From Exilibacterium sp. (GTDB lineage: Bacteria; Pseudomonadota; Gammaproteobacteria; Pseudomonadales; Cellvibrionaceae): 64,000 nucleotides of DNA. Below the pieces are notes generated by a model, which saw nothing but the letters and a program-made list of their open reading frames with translations, ran no database searches and was not told the DNA's origin. Made by a program: the position numbers and the translations under genes. Of this stretch, positions 34,436-43,084 are shown piece by piece. Location of the stretch: positions 1 through 64,000 of the forward strand of contig JANQMH010000021.1 in assembly GCA_028280195.1 (NCBI GenBank), given 5' to 3'. The number at the start of each line of letters is the position of its first letter. Positions within the stretch are counted from its first letter, which is position 1.

Positions 34436-35422
34436 TTAAACCGCTTCGCGGCTGCACTGCAGCAGCTGTGTCGCCGCTGTCAGCACGTCGATGCCGGCGT
34501 TCGGCTTGTGGGCGTTCTCGCTGATATAACGGCGAAAGCGCCGCGCGCCCGGCTGGCCCTGAAACAGCCCGAGCACGTGGCGGGACATATGGTGCAGGCG
34601 GGTGCCCAGGCGCAGCTGCGCTTCACAGTAATCGATATAGGCATCCATGACCTGGCTGCGCGCGGGGGGCGGTGTTTTGTCGCCGTAAAGGGAGCGGTCA
34701 ACTTCTGCCAGCACAAAGGGGTTGTTATAGGCCTCCCGACCCATCATCACGCCGTCGACCCGGTCCAGATGCCGCCGGCACTGTGCCAGCGTGGTAATAC
34801 CGCCGTTGATAATGATTTCCAGCCGCGGAAAATCCTGTTTCAGCCGATACACCTTGTCGTACTGCAGCGGCGGCTTTTCGCGGTTTTCCTTGGGGCTCAA
34901 ACCCTGCAGCCAGGCTTTGCGGGCGTGGACGATAAAGGTATCACAGCCGGCTGCGGCAAGCGGCTGCACAAAGTCCGCCATACCCGCGTAGTCCTCCATA
35001 TCGTCGATACCGATACGGTGCTTGACTGTCACCGGTATCGACACGGCGTCGCGCATGGCCTTGACACAGTCGGCCACCAGCGCCGGCTGCGCCATCAGGC
35101 AGGCGCCGATTTGACCCGATTGCACGCGGTTGCTGGGGCAGCCGCAGTTGAGATTGACTTCGTTGTAACCCCACTGTTCGGCCAGGCGAGCGCAGGCGGC
35201 GAGTTCGCCGGGATCGCTGCCGCCCAGTTGCAGGGCCAGCGGCTGTTCCCGGGGGTGGTAGTCGAGAAAGCGGCGGCGGTCGCCGTGGAGGATGGCGGCG
35301 GTGGTGACCATCTCCGTATAAAGCACGGCGTGGCGGGAGACTAATCGCCATAGAAATCTACAGTGTCTATCCGACCAGTCCATCATGGGCGCAACGGTAA
35401 ACCGCCTATTTAAATCTTTCAC
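34436..35422 (-). CDS. dusA: tRNA-dihydrouridine synthase A
   Basis: A 328-residue flavoenzyme that reduces uridine 20 in tRNA. Motifs: RFTVAPMMDWSDRHCRFLWR at the start, the catalytic Cys in NLNCGCPS, VTVKHRIGID and the FMN site INGGITT. It starts at GTG 35422. The first 25 or so codons are A/T-rich (AAA GAT TTA AAT), unlike the GC-rich rest, as expected where an integrated element has replaced the 5' end and promoter. The 5' end is repeated, in decayed form, at about 40.6, 42.3 and 48.6 kb; dusA is a known integration target of tyrosine recombinases. Confidence 0.95.
   Translation of the reverse strand: MKDLNRRFTVAPMMDWSDRHCRFLWRLVSRHAVLYTEMVTTAAILHGDRRRFLDYHPREQPLALQLGGSDPGELAACARLAEQWGYNEVNLNCGCPSNRVQSGQIGACLMAQPALVADCVKAMRDAVSIPVTVKHRIGIDDMEDYAGMADFVQPLAAAGCDTFIVHARKAWLQGLSPKENREKPPLQYDKVYRLKQDFPRLEIIINGGITTLAQCRRHLDRVDGVMMGREAYNNPFVLAEVDRSLYGDKTPPPARSQVMDAYIDYCEAQLRLGTRLHHMSRHVLGLFQGQPGARRFRRYISENAHKPNAGIDVLTAATQLLQCSREAV
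35371..35411 (-). other. dusA attachment core, copy 1 (functional dusA)
   Basis: This part of dusA encodes RRFTVAPMMDWS. The core CCATCATGGGCG (35380-35391, plus strand) is matched at 40605, 42339 and 48591. It marks the left junction of the accessory region. Arm-like repeats GTCTCC/GTGTCTCC with an inverted copy lie about 200 bp to the right (35591-35625). Confidence 0.75.
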
Positions 35423-35590
35423 AAAATCAATGGCTTATCGAAAAAAATGCGTTTGAGTCGGTCCAATACGGGGTAGGAGCGACAGTTTCGATCAATTAGT
35501 TAAAGTCTTTGAAAAACATGCACTTAGGCCCGTAGTTTATCAGAATATTGGGTATGACAACTCAATATCAAGATAATTTCTGCAATAGGA

Positions 35591-35625
35591 TGTCTCCAAA
35601 GTGTCTCCAGAAACATTGGAGACAC
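35591..35625. repeat. Arm-type repeats at the left end of segment A
   Basis: Two direct copies of (GT)GTCTCC with an 11-bp period, followed by the inverted form TGGAGACAC. The same direct pair recurs at 40524-40542, 63 bp before the second dusA core. This fits integrase arm-binding sites but could also end the adjacent transcripts by hairpin formation. Confidence 0.5.
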
Positions 35626-35660
35626 CGAGTTAATTCATAGGAGTAGAGTGGGTGGTGTGC

Positions 35661-36497
35661 TTACTCTGTAAGAATCCCAGCTTGGCGAAATTTTCGTTTG
35701 ACGGTGCGAAATACGTTATCAAATTCAGGTAACGAAGCCATTTGTGCACTGAGCCTTTTATCCCAAAGTTTTTTGAGCCTCGCTTCTTTTTTCTCAAACT
35801 GTCCCAGACGCTCATCGAGCGAACTGTTTTTGAATCGTAGTTTTTGATCAATATCGTCTATAAGAAAATCGATCTCGACGCCTTGTTCTTCAATCAGATA
35901 GTAAATGTCATATAAATCACGAGGTTCATTTCGCGAAGGCGAATGCAGTGCGCAAATTTTTTCTATGACAACCTTATTGAGGGAATAGACCTGAATGGTG
36001 GCATCATCGATAAAATCTGAATACTCGTCATAGGTTTGAATGATAGGGAGCTCTTTAATGGGTTGTAGTAGAGTTTCCCTGAATGATATATCCACCTTGA
36101 CCTCTTTTGCCTTGCCTGGCAACGGGCCGATGTAGGTGAGGTAGAACGTATAATTGTTTTCATGCGGATCTTCCTGTTTTCCCAACCCAAATTCGATTCC
36201 GCACTCGTCGTTGATCCATTCGAAAATATCATCGAGGTTTTCAATAATATATTCCTGCGGTCTTTCTTCGGTCAGAGTAAAGTCGAGATCTTCCGAAAAT
36301 CGGTAGTCTTTGAAGTAACAGCGCCGTAGCGCCGTTCCGCCTTTAAATACAAGCCACTCTCTAAGAGGAGAGTGAGCCAGACCAAATAAAAACCACGATA
36401 AGCAGTAGTCTCTTTCAATAACGGCCTCTGGCACCCGCCGCTGTCCTTCCCGGTGGAAGCTGTTGGATATTAACGAAAGGGCTCGCTGTTCCATCAT
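35661..36497 (-). CDS. AbiEii-type nucleotidyltransferase toxin
   Basis: A 278-residue protein of the AbiEii/AbiGii family. These type IV toxins are nucleotidyltransferases that block growth during phage infection. The active-site motifs are present: VFKGGTALRR (GG-x-ALR) and RFSEDLDFT (S-x-DLDF), followed by EVKVDISFRE with the third acidic residue and RDLYDIYYL. It begins with two ATG codons after AAGGA, 39 bp after the antitoxin gene, so the pair is one operon. No truncation is visible. Confidence 0.88.
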   Translation of the reverse strand: MMEQRALSLISNSFHREGQRRVPEAVIERDYCLSWFLFGLAHSPLREWLVFKGGTALRRCYFKDYRFSEDLDFTLTEERPQEYIIENLDDIFEWINDECGIEFGLGKQEDPHENNYTFYLTYIGPLPGKAKEVKVDISFRETLLQPIKELPIIQTYDEYSDFIDDATIQVYSLNKVVIEKICALHSPSRNEPRDLYDIYYLIEEQGVEIDFLIDDIDQKLRFKNSSLDERLGQFEKKEARLKKLWDKRLSAQMASLPEFDNVFRTVKRKFRQAGILTE

Positions 36498-36536
36498 GGT
36501 TGTCAGTCCTTTTTGAGAAGGTGTTTTTCAAGTGCT

Positions 36537-37382
36537 TTAAGTTCGCACAATGGCCATCAGTTCGTCAGGCTCCAGATTAAGGTTAAGTCGCCAGCGAGAG
36601 AAGTAGCGGCCGCCTTTGGGTAGTGTTGGATCCAATGTCGCATAGGATTTGGTTAATTTGCGTTGCAGTCTGTCCAGGTCATCAGTAGTTGCCACATCGT
36701 AGGTTTCTAATAGAAACCCCAGGCGCCGGTAAACTGCCCCAGTGTCCATTCGTTCGGCATAGTCTATCAGCTTGGCTATCTTGATTTTGTCCCGCTTCAT
36801 CCAGAAGCCCTTGGCGACCTCAGAGATGCCGCCACAGTGTTCAGGCATTTTCAGGCCATCCAGTACCGTTTTTTCTATATCGCTGATGTAAACCATTTCG
36901 GATTTATCGATCCAGAACTTTTTAATGCCAAAGAAGTGTTTTTCCTGGGCTGTGACAAAGCGATATTCCGTCCCTGAAACTGTTGGGTGGGTTTTAACTT
37001 GGCTGTTTGTGGTGATATACACAACGAATTGGGGCTGGGTGACTATTTGGTGTAGGTCCATCGCTGAGGCATGGGAGATATAGTATTTTCCCTCGTTACC
37101 CTTTAACTGTTGCTGTGCGATAGCCCGCGCTACAAGATAGGGGTTGGGCATGTATTCTTTGGTCCGTCCCAGTTCAAAGGGCACTGTGGCATAGAGGCCG
37201 GACTTCAGTCGGGTAATGATGCCTTTTTTGGTTAGGCGATGGATCATATTTCTTAAGCTTTGCCCGCTGAGGCCGGTCAGTTCTGATGCGTCATTAAGTA
37301 TAAATACGGGTTTACCGATCTCATGGAGTCGTGTGATTAGTTCGGCTTCGCGGGGGCCTAGAGTCTTTGTATTTGGAGTCAT
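36537..37382 (-). CDS. AbiEi-type antitoxin/transcription regulator
   Basis: A 281-residue protein with an N-terminal winged-helix region (about residues 10-65, ELTGLSGQSLRNMIHRLTKKG followed by ITRLKSGLYA) and the AbiEi C-terminal domain (YYISHASAMDLHQI, DIEKTVLDGLKMPEHCGG). In type IV systems it neutralises the nucleotidyltransferase and represses its own operon by binding inverted repeats upstream. Such a repeat (TGGTATAAA and TTTATACCA) lies 40-85 bp before the start codon. Confidence 0.85.
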   Translation of the reverse strand: MTPNTKTLGPREAELITRLHEIGKPVFILNDASELTGLSGQSLRNMIHRLTKKGIITRLKSGLYATVPFELGRTKEYMPNPYLVARAIAQQQLKGNEGKYYISHASAMDLHQIVTQPQFVVYITTNSQVKTHPTVSGTEYRFVTAQEKHFFGIKKFWIDKSEMVYISDIEKTVLDGLKMPEHCGGISEVAKGFWMKRDKIKIAKLIDYAERMDTGAVYRRLGFLLETYDVATTDDLDRLQRKLTKSYATLDPTLPKGGRYFSRWRLNLNLEPDELMAIVRT

Positions 37383-37421
37383 TGCTTATATCCAGTAAAT
37401 ACTTTAATGAGAGTATATTTG

Positions 37422-37467
37422 TGGTATAAAAAATAATCTATAGGGAGGTTGACTATGCTTTATACCA
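37422..37467. promoter_or_regulatory. Inverted repeat upstream of the AbiE pair
   Basis: TGGTATAAA (37422-37430) and TTTATACCA (37459-37467) are perfect inverted 9-mers with 28 bases between, in the AT-rich region just upstream of the antitoxin gene. AbiEi proteins autoregulate through such paired sites, so this is the likely operator. GAGTATAAA at 37495 may be a degenerate third copy. Confidence 0.5.
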
Positions 37468-37547
37468 TAAAAATATCTTTTTATGAGTATAAAATGGATA
37501 TAAATAGTTTTAGTATGCTTTCCAGAGAATGCATTGATGATTGTTAA
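37455..37547 (+). CDS. Possible 30-residue small ORF
   Basis: ATG 37455 follows GGGAGG with a 6-base spacer and opens a 30-codon frame rich in Ile, Tyr and Ser (MLYTIKISFYEYKMDINSFS at its start). It overlaps the right half of the inverted repeat and points away from the AbiE pair. The ribosome site is good but length and composition are weak evidence; it may be chance. Bases 37548-37975 hold no gene I can support, only GC-rich fragments with repeated GCGGGACRAAGCGGC-like strings. Confidence 0.25.
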   Translation: MLYTIKISFYEYKMDINSFSMLSRECIDDC

Positions 37548-37975
37548 CTGTATGTTTTTATTGGTCTTTCGGCGAAGATAGAGAAAGGATACGAAAATTC
37601 AGTAATATAGTTGGATAAAATATAAGCAGCCCCGTATGTAGTGGTAACGGTCTGTATTTGATCAAAACATAGTGCTGTTTTTCGAAATAGGCCCCAACTA
37701 TAGGGGCAATTTTACTCTAATGGTCTTTTAACGACCCGAAGCGGTCACTGGTACTGAGCGATACGAAGGGCTGCTAAGCGGGACAAAGCGGCTTCGCGCC
37801 AACGAGCGCTATCCGTCGCTTTGGGCGGAAAGCTGACTTATGCTGCACTTTGCACAAAAGTCAGCTATGCGGGACGAAGCGGCCGTTCGCTGCATTTGCG
37901 GCACTGGCGGTTGTTAACTGTAGATATGAGCATTGAGGGCCTTGCGAATTTGAAACGACGGCCTGGAATGGCCAG

Positions 37976-39247
37976 TCACGACAAATAGTTTTTTTTGCCT
38001 TCTTCGTCATCTTGACAGAGCCGTTTTGCTTTTGTCCTGAAGTTCTCCGGATTTTCAATGAAGGCTTGGAAGTCAGGATAGACCGTCTCTTCCGTGTATC
38101 CACAATACTTAAAAAACACAGCCTTCAACCTTGGCGCGATCAGCAGGTTTTCTATCTTGTGACCGTTTTCATCTCTAGCGGCATACCCTTTACAACAGTA
38201 GAGAAATACACTTTTTTGGGCCTCAACTCGATTTCCAGTTATTTCAGTTCCCTCAGGACGGATCAAAAAATCTTCTTCATTTGGATAAGTAATATTGTCC
38301 TTACTCTCGTATTCTGATTCTCTTAAAATCAATAACTCTGCGATTGACGCAGAGCGATCGCTAGGACGTTGACAAGAAAAAAACAGTGCGACTTTGTAGC
38401 CTTCTGAGAAATCCAGCAGGCAAGTATCCTTCCCGCTATGTCTTAAATCGGTAAGCGCAGAAACAGCGCCCCTTTCACCTGATTTGTAAAAGCTCTTGCT
38501 AAGCAAGTTTTCAACAATTTCTCTTTCATGCTCTTGTAACTTCCCGTGCTCTGCCAAGTCTCTGTTGTTCCTGTATATGGATGCAGCTATCCCATCGTTT
38601 TGGAAGTAAAACCTATTTACTCCACGAAACAGATGACCGTCTTTGCGTTCTTCAAGTCGGTTCAAAATGAATTGAATATCAGCCTCATCAAGACCGACAG
38701 ACTTACTGTTATCAAATTGAAACAGCGATATTTCATCAATTGATTCAGTTGTTATGCTCAGACGGTTCTCTGATGGGCTGTACTGAAAACTCCAATCTGG
38801 AACAAATGTTTTGAGCCCAACAATGAATGACCTTGAAAACCCGGAAGACGCACCACTGAATCTGTTGTGCAGATGACATTCCACCCTCTCAAAATCGAGA
38901 AGCACATCTGTTGCCAAAAGGTACTCAGATTTCTCTATAGCATCCTGTCTTATGTCCAAATTGACTAGCTCAAGCAGAGTTTGGAGTACTTTCTTACTGC
39001 TCTCATCAACTCTGACAAGGACATACTCATCTTTCGTGATTGGAGACTTATAGTCGTCAATACAAACACTTAACATGTACAGGAAGCTCTTGCGTCCAGC
39101 ACCATGTGGAAGCTTCTCCAACTCAATTTTGTAAATTTTCGTTAACAAACACATACGACACGGATCACATATTGAGTCTTTGTGGAGTGGTGATTTGATG
39201 CCCTCAATACCACATCGACTGCAAACAAAATAGCCTTCTCTATGCAC
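37976..39247 (-). CDS. Zinc-ribbon FRG-domain protein
   Basis: A 423-residue cytoplasmic protein. The N-terminus has a possible zinc site (CSRCGIEG, then CDPCRMC near residues 27-33). The FRG domain lies at about 205-300: HLFRGVNRFYFQNDGIAASIYR and LTDLRHSGKDTCLLDFSEGY with VALFFSC, following the family plan of RGQ...E...hhG.pTrLLDwT...ALFFA. FRG proteins are common in defence islands and prophages and some are fused to nucleases, but their reaction is not established. AT-rich like the rest of the segment. A phage-defence role beside an AbiE pair is inference. Confidence 0.7.
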   Translation of the reverse strand: MHREGYFVCSRCGIEGIKSPLHKDSICDPCRMCLLTKIYKIELEKLPHGAGRKSFLYMLSVCIDDYKSPITKDEYVLVRVDESSKKVLQTLLELVNLDIRQDAIEKSEYLLATDVLLDFERVECHLHNRFSGASSGFSRSFIVGLKTFVPDWSFQYSPSENRLSITTESIDEISLFQFDNSKSVGLDEADIQFILNRLEERKDGHLFRGVNRFYFQNDGIAASIYRNNRDLAEHGKLQEHEREIVENLLSKSFYKSGERGAVSALTDLRHSGKDTCLLDFSEGYKVALFFSCQRPSDRSASIAELLILRESEYESKDNITYPNEEDFLIRPEGTEITGNRVEAQKSVFLYCCKGYAARDENGHKIENLLIAPRLKAVFFKYCGYTEETVYPDFQAFIENPENFRTKAKRLCQDDEEGKKNYLS

Positions 39248-39593
39248 CTATTTTCCAATCAATTCGATAGTTCGCGGCGCGGCGCGTCACTGTGTAGTAT
39301 TCCACTAACATCTGATTTCACTCGAAGAAAGCCCGCGATCTGCTGCTCGCATTATAGTATCAAAAAAGTAACGGCAACGGCAACTGAGGGTTGATTGTAG
39401 CCCGTCAGAATATCTCTGTCGAAAGTCTGTTTGTAGGCGATTCTTGCCAATCAGCAATTTTGGAACATCGATGATACTCTGACTGACAAAAAAACGCCTA
39501 AAAGCGGTCAGCCTTATGATAGAATGGCGTCGGGCGGTAAACGACCCTAAGCGGATATGAAGATAAAAATTTAAATTCAAGGAATATCAAATA

Positions 39594-40352
39594 ATGGATA
39601 GCCTATATGCTGACGCTTTAAAGAAGATGTTAGCTTTTTTTGAGAGCCTGGCTAATCGTGTCGAACAACCTAAAAAAGTTCAAATAGGTGATGGATATAC
39701 ATATCGTTATGAAAGATCATCTATTTATGAAGCAATATTGCAGAAACTCGCAAGAGTATTAACTGGAATTCAAGCTATTTACACGCTGAACACTCATGGT
39801 TTTACTCAAGAGCAAGCAGCTACACAAAGAATACTTGATGAACTGACAGAAGATATCTCATTTTTAGCTTTCTCAATCATATTTGATAAGCGTACTCGGT
39901 TGCATGATGAATATTTAGAGGCGTTCTATGAGGAGGAATGTGACAATCCATCAAGCATGATGGAATCGTCTCAAAAACGTCCCATGGTTTCGAGAAAGAA
40001 AATCAGAGCATACATCAACAATATTGATGGTGTGGATGATCCAAGTACAGGAATAGAAGCAAGCAGAACAATATATAAGGGGTATTCGGGATATGTTCAC
40101 GGAGCATCACCTCACATAATGGAGTTGTATTATGGCAGCCCCCCAAGGTTTCATTTACAGGGTTCTAAAAGTTCACCTCTTTATCGAGACCATGTTGACG
40201 ACCTATTAAACCATTTTTACCGTGGAATATTAGCCTTTGCTTTTGCAGCAAAAGCCTTTGGTGATGACGATATGTTTAATGAAATGCATATTTATTCAAA
40301 AGAGTTTGCTGAGAGTTCCGGAAATGCAGAGCATCTAATGCCGTATAATTGA
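39594..40352 (+). CDS. Hypothetical protein in island segment A
   Basis: A 252-residue, mostly helical, soluble protein starting at ATG 39594 after AAGGAA. The segment RTIYKGYSGYVHGASPHIME recalls the conserved region of DUF5677-like proteins, but I am not confident of the family. No membrane segment or metal motif. AT-rich and alone on the plus strand, with 346 bp of non-coding DNA before it (39248-39593, no supported gene) and the second dusA core 250 bp after it. Confidence 0.55.
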   Translation: MDSLYADALKKMLAFFESLANRVEQPKKVQIGDGYTYRYERSSIYEAILQKLARVLTGIQAIYTLNTHGFTQEQAATQRILDELTEDISFLAFSIIFDKRTRLHDEYLEAFYEEECDNPSSMMESSQKRPMVSRKKIRAYINNIDGVDDPSTGIEASRTIYKGYSGYVHGASPHIMELYYGSPPRFHLQGSKSSPLYRDHVDDLLNHFYRGILAFAFAAKAFGDDDMFNEMHIYSKEFAESSGNAEHLMPYN

Positions 40353-40523
40353 TTGAAAGTTTGAATGTCCGCTCTTGGCCGAAAGCCGACTAACCGATCA
40401 ACTCATACTTTCTATCTAAAGTGTCGGACTATGTGCCGTGATAAAACCCCGTGTTTCTTTCTACGGGCTTGAATCAATAGTCTTTTAAAAACTTTCAACT
40501 ACAAGCCGTCAATTCGATACCTG

Positions 40524-40542
40524 GTGTCTCCAAAGTGTCTCC
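40524..40542. repeat. Arm-type direct repeats before dusA core copy 2
   Basis: GTGTCTCC twice with an 11-bp period. It ends 63 bp before the core at 40605. Equivalent 8-mer pairs (AGTGCTAC type) precede core copies 3 and 4 at 59 and 61 bp. Confidence 0.55.
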
Positions 40543-40596
40543 CTCTGATTGTGCTGATCTATAATCCATTGAAATAAAAGAAAAGTAAAGCAAGTC

Positions 40597-40645
40597 TATC
40601 CTTTCCATCATCGGGGCAATTGAGAAACGTCTGTTAATACTTTTC
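40597..40645 (-). other. dusA attachment core, copy 2 (displaced 5' fragment)
   Basis: On the minus strand ATG 40645 reads MKSINRRFSIAPMMERIDL, aligned to dusA MKDLNRRFTVAPMMDWSDRH; the frame then runs into unrelated DNA. The core is CCATCATCGGGG (40605-40616), preceded on its left by AATAAAAGAAAAG. It is a displaced dusA start left by an insertion. Confidence 0.75.
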
Positions 40646-40769
40646 ATAAAGTTACTAAGCCAATTTTCTTCATACACTGGAGAGAACCATTAATATAATA
40701 AAGTTCTACCAATCTCTAATTTAGATAGTGTACTCGGAAATAGAATTTTTAAAAATTACCATTTGGATG

Positions 40770-42071
40770 TCACAATGACTCTAGAAGGAATCGCCACACA
40801 GGTATGATAGAAATAAGGCCAGATTCCGTTTCAACCCTTTCTTCTTCGCTTCGAGTTACTATTACACCTTCTTTTAAATTTTGTTCAACCATCGCTTGTT
40901 CTAGTGCTTTGATTTCACGTTTACAGGTTTTGGCATCAATAAGAGTCTCACTCACTTGAATCAACTGCTTAGCGCGATTTCTTTGTAAAACGATAAAGTC
41001 GACTTCAAGACCACTTTGGGTTCTATAATAATAAATATCTGTGTATTTACGTCGAAGTTCGATAAAGACTACATTCTTCAATAAATGACCTGTATTGATA
41101 AGAATGCCCGACGATACTGACATGATTAGCGCGTGGTCGATACAGTAAATTTTCTTGGTATTTACATTCCTGCGTGAAACTGATGCATCAAAGATTTGTA
41201 CGGTAAACAGAAAGTAGGCGTCTTCAAACCATTTAATATAGTCGGATACAGTCGATTTTGTGATTTTATGCCCCTGAGACTTTAGGTATTCTGTAAGGCG
41301 GTTTACTGAATATAGAGAAGCTATATTATCGATTAACCAATGTGCTAAATCTAACGCCGCTTTGGGGTGGGAAATATTGTGCCGTTCAATGATGTCTCGG
41401 GCGAGTATTGTGTGAAAATATTCTTGATGAATTCTAATACGAAGATGTTTGTCGACATTCACTACCTCTGGAAAACTTCCTTTTTCCCAATATTTATCAA
41501 ACGCTTTTTTTACTAACATTTGTTTTTTTGAAGAAAGGGGCCCCTTGGCCTCCACTTCGTGATAGTCTAAAAATTCATGTAGAGAAAAAGGAAACATTTC
41601 CCAAGATAGAGCCCTTCCTCGCATTTGAGTGGCGATCTCTGTCGATAGCATCTTGGCAGAAGAGCCAGTTATGAAGATTTCACATTTTTCGGTTCGCATC
41701 AACCGATCTACAAAGGGCTCCCAGCCTTCGATTTCCTGAATTTCATCAAAAAAGCAGTAGACTGTTTCAGTATTTTTTTTCTCGGGGTAGAGTGAGTAAT
41801 AGGCTTCTATCACTACCCCGATACCTTCATGTTGTAACCCATGTAATCGATCATCAAAAAAGTTTAAGTAAAGGATATTTTCAGGTGAAACCCCGTCTTT
41901 CAATAGTTGATCAATACGTTGAAACAGGTAAGTGGATTTACCGCAACGGCGAACACCAATACAGATAGTGGCTTTGTGTGTGACCGGCTCTATAGATAGA
42001 TGGCGGAGTACGCCGATGTCTAGCTTTGTTTCCTGAGAATCAAGAATGATCGTTTTAATGGTATCCAGCAT
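40770..42071 (-). CDS. AAA-family ATPase with DUF4143 domain
   Basis: A 433-residue protein. The N-terminal AAA_14 domain has Walker A GVRRCGKST, Walker B VYCFFDEIQ and the ITGSSAKMLS sensor; the C-terminal DUF4143 domain (about residues 210-390) ends with the PD-(D/E)XK-like YYRTQSGLEVDFIVLQ. Such proteins are abundant in archaea and bacteria and often travel on islands; function is unsettled. The promoter side holds AATCGGTC and GACCGATT inverted copies and a perfect GGTAGC-TAAA-GCTACC hairpin. It is the only gene of segment B. Confidence 0.85.
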   Translation of the reverse strand: MLDTIKTIILDSQETKLDIGVLRHLSIEPVTHKATICIGVRRCGKSTYLFQRIDQLLKDGVSPENILYLNFFDDRLHGLQHEGIGVVIEAYYSLYPEKKNTETVYCFFDEIQEIEGWEPFVDRLMRTEKCEIFITGSSAKMLSTEIATQMRGRALSWEMFPFSLHEFLDYHEVEAKGPLSSKKQMLVKKAFDKYWEKGSFPEVVNVDKHLRIRIHQEYFHTILARDIIERHNISHPKAALDLAHWLIDNIASLYSVNRLTEYLKSQGHKITKSTVSDYIKWFEDAYFLFTVQIFDASVSRRNVNTKKIYCIDHALIMSVSSGILINTGHLLKNVVFIELRRKYTDIYYYRTQSGLEVDFIVLQRNRAKQLIQVSETLIDAKTCKREIKALEQAMVEQNLKEGVIVTRSEEERVETESGLISIIPVWRFLLESL

Positions 42072-42105
42072 GGCGCCAATTTAGCCTATTTTTAGAAAAT
42101 GTCAA

Positions 42106-42189
42106 AATCGGTCGTTTATTGACCCAGTTATTATTAAAATTGGTCGCCAAAAAGACCGATTATAGGTGAATTTGGTAGCTAAAGCTACC
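42106..42189. promoter_or_regulatory. Inverted repeats upstream of the AAA ATPase gene
   Basis: AATCGGTCG near 42106 and GACCGATT near 42154 are inverted copies with a direct copy TTGGTCGCC between them. GGTAGC-TAAA-GCTACC (42174-42189) is a perfect short hairpin. Autoregulatory operator sites are possible; the DUF4143 family has no known operator. Confidence 0.35.
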
Positions 42190-42258
42190 TAGGATAGGGG
42201 AAATGCTCTAAGAATGTTGTATAAATAGGCTTTTTTGGAGGGAGCAGAATTCAAGGAA

Positions 42259-42280
42259 GTGCTACCAAATTACTACTGCC
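42259..42280. repeat. Arm-type repeats before dusA core copy 3
   Basis: AGTGCTACC and the imperfect direct partner TTACTACTGCC lie 59 bp before the core at 42339. They resemble AGTGCTAC pairs at 48508-48530. Confidence 0.4.
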
Positions 42281-42330
42281 GTTTTTTCCCTCTTTTAACT
42301 TATTGAATCATAAGAAAAAGCTGGAAAACC

Positions 42331-42378
42331 TCACCAGCCCATCATCGGGGCTACGCAGAAGCGTCTGTCCAATATTCT
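42331..42378 (-). other. dusA attachment core, copy 3 (decayed)
   Basis: The minus strand reads LDRRFCVAPMMGW before a stop, matching dusA LNRRFTVAPMMDW. The core is CCATCATCGGGG (42339-42350). A working start codon for dusA is no longer present. Confidence 0.72.
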
Positions 42379-42401
42379 TAAGCACAGCATAAAGGTTTTC
42401 T

Positions 42402-43082
42402 GTGGTTCCGGTGTCATACGAATACGGGATTCCAGAAACCTTACAGTTTGGAGTCAATTATAAAGACAACGCTAAACGCGAGAGAGCCTTGAGCAGTAAA
42501 CAGAAAGTAGACAAAGACCCTGGGAAGAAAAAGCCATCGTCGTCGATTCTTGGCGCTTATGAGCAGCACTTAAGCGCCTTGAAGCGCTATGTTATGCGCA
42601 TACTTCATGTTGAGAATGACGTTGACGATGTGGTGCAAGAGGCCTTCCTGCGGGCCTACAAAGCAGAAGGTGCTGCGGATATCCGTCAACCCAAATCCTA
42701 TTTATTCCGGGTAGCCAAGCATGTGGCGCTCGGTCAAATTCGACAAAAAGTGAATCGGCCAACCGATTATATAGAGGATTCTGACCTCACGAGCATCTTA
42801 ACTGGCGAATCGACGCTGGAAGATGAGATGTTGGCGCAGGAGCGGTTAGGTATTCATTGTATGGCTGTGGCCGCACTGCCACCCAGGCGTCGTAAAGTGT
42901 ATTTAATGCGCAAGGTGTATGGTATGTCGCAAAAAGATATTGCTGAAATATTGGGTATTACAGTTAGTACGGTTGAGGCGCACTTAGCCAAGGCCTTTAA
43001 GGAGTGTCATTTGCACGTAAAAGCACGTTTGGCCGAGGAGGGTGGTGACGTTGTGCGGCCTTCCAGTGAGCGAGGGATTTAA
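42402..43082 (+). CDS. ECF-type RNA polymerase sigma factor
   Basis: A FecI-like sigma factor of up to 226 residues. Region 2 is seen in YEQHLSALKRYVMRILHVENDVDDVVQEAFLRAY and region 4 in LPPRRRKVYLMRKVYGMSQKDIAEILGITVSTVEAHLAKA. The frame opens at GTG 42402 after AAGG, only about 25 bp past the third dusA core, and the first 50 residues look unlike sigma factors, so the true start may be downstream or the gene's own promoter was lost. The anti-sigma gene follows after 2 bp. In such systems a TonB receptor signals through FecR to release the sigma factor. Confidence 0.82.
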   Translation: MVPVSYEYGIPETLQFGVNYKDNAKRERALSSKQKVDKDPGKKKPSSSILGAYEQHLSALKRYVMRILHVENDVDDVVQEAFLRAYKAEGAADIRQPKSYLFRVAKHVALGQIRQKVNRPTDYIEDSDLTSILTGESTLEDEMLAQERLGIHCMAVAALPPRRRKVYLMRKVYGMSQKDIAEILGITVSTVEAHLAKAFKECHLHVKARLAEEGGDVVRPSSERGI

Positions 43083-43084
43083 CG

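Larger units (their letters stand above)
35380..40604. mobile_element. dusA-associated island segment A (no integrase)
   Basis: DNA between dusA core copies 1 and 2. It is clearly AT-richer than the backbone and carries an AbiE-type toxin-antitoxin pair, an FRG-domain protein and an unknown gene. The 11-bp-spaced GTGTCTCC direct repeats occur near both ends (35591-35606 and 40524-40542), as arm-type integrase sites would. No recombinase gene is present, so it is either a deletion derivative or an element moved in trans. Confidence 0.65.
40605..42338. mobile_element. dusA-associated island segment B (no integrase)
   Basis: DNA between core copies 2 and 3, holding only the AAA/DUF4143 ATPase gene. 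Its right end has the arm-like repeats (42259-42280) and the A-rich CATAAGAAAAAG just before the core, as in the other copies. No matching arm repeats are visible at its left end. At 1.7 kb it is too small to encode its own transfer. Confidence 0.55.

Noticed and set aside
37680-37930. Integron attC-like or repeat debris (GCGGGACAAAGCGGC-like strings and ACGACCCGAAGCGG, the latter similar at 39540)
   Set aside because: No paired R'/R'' core sites or integrase were found; the matches are short and could be chance or remains of old insertions.
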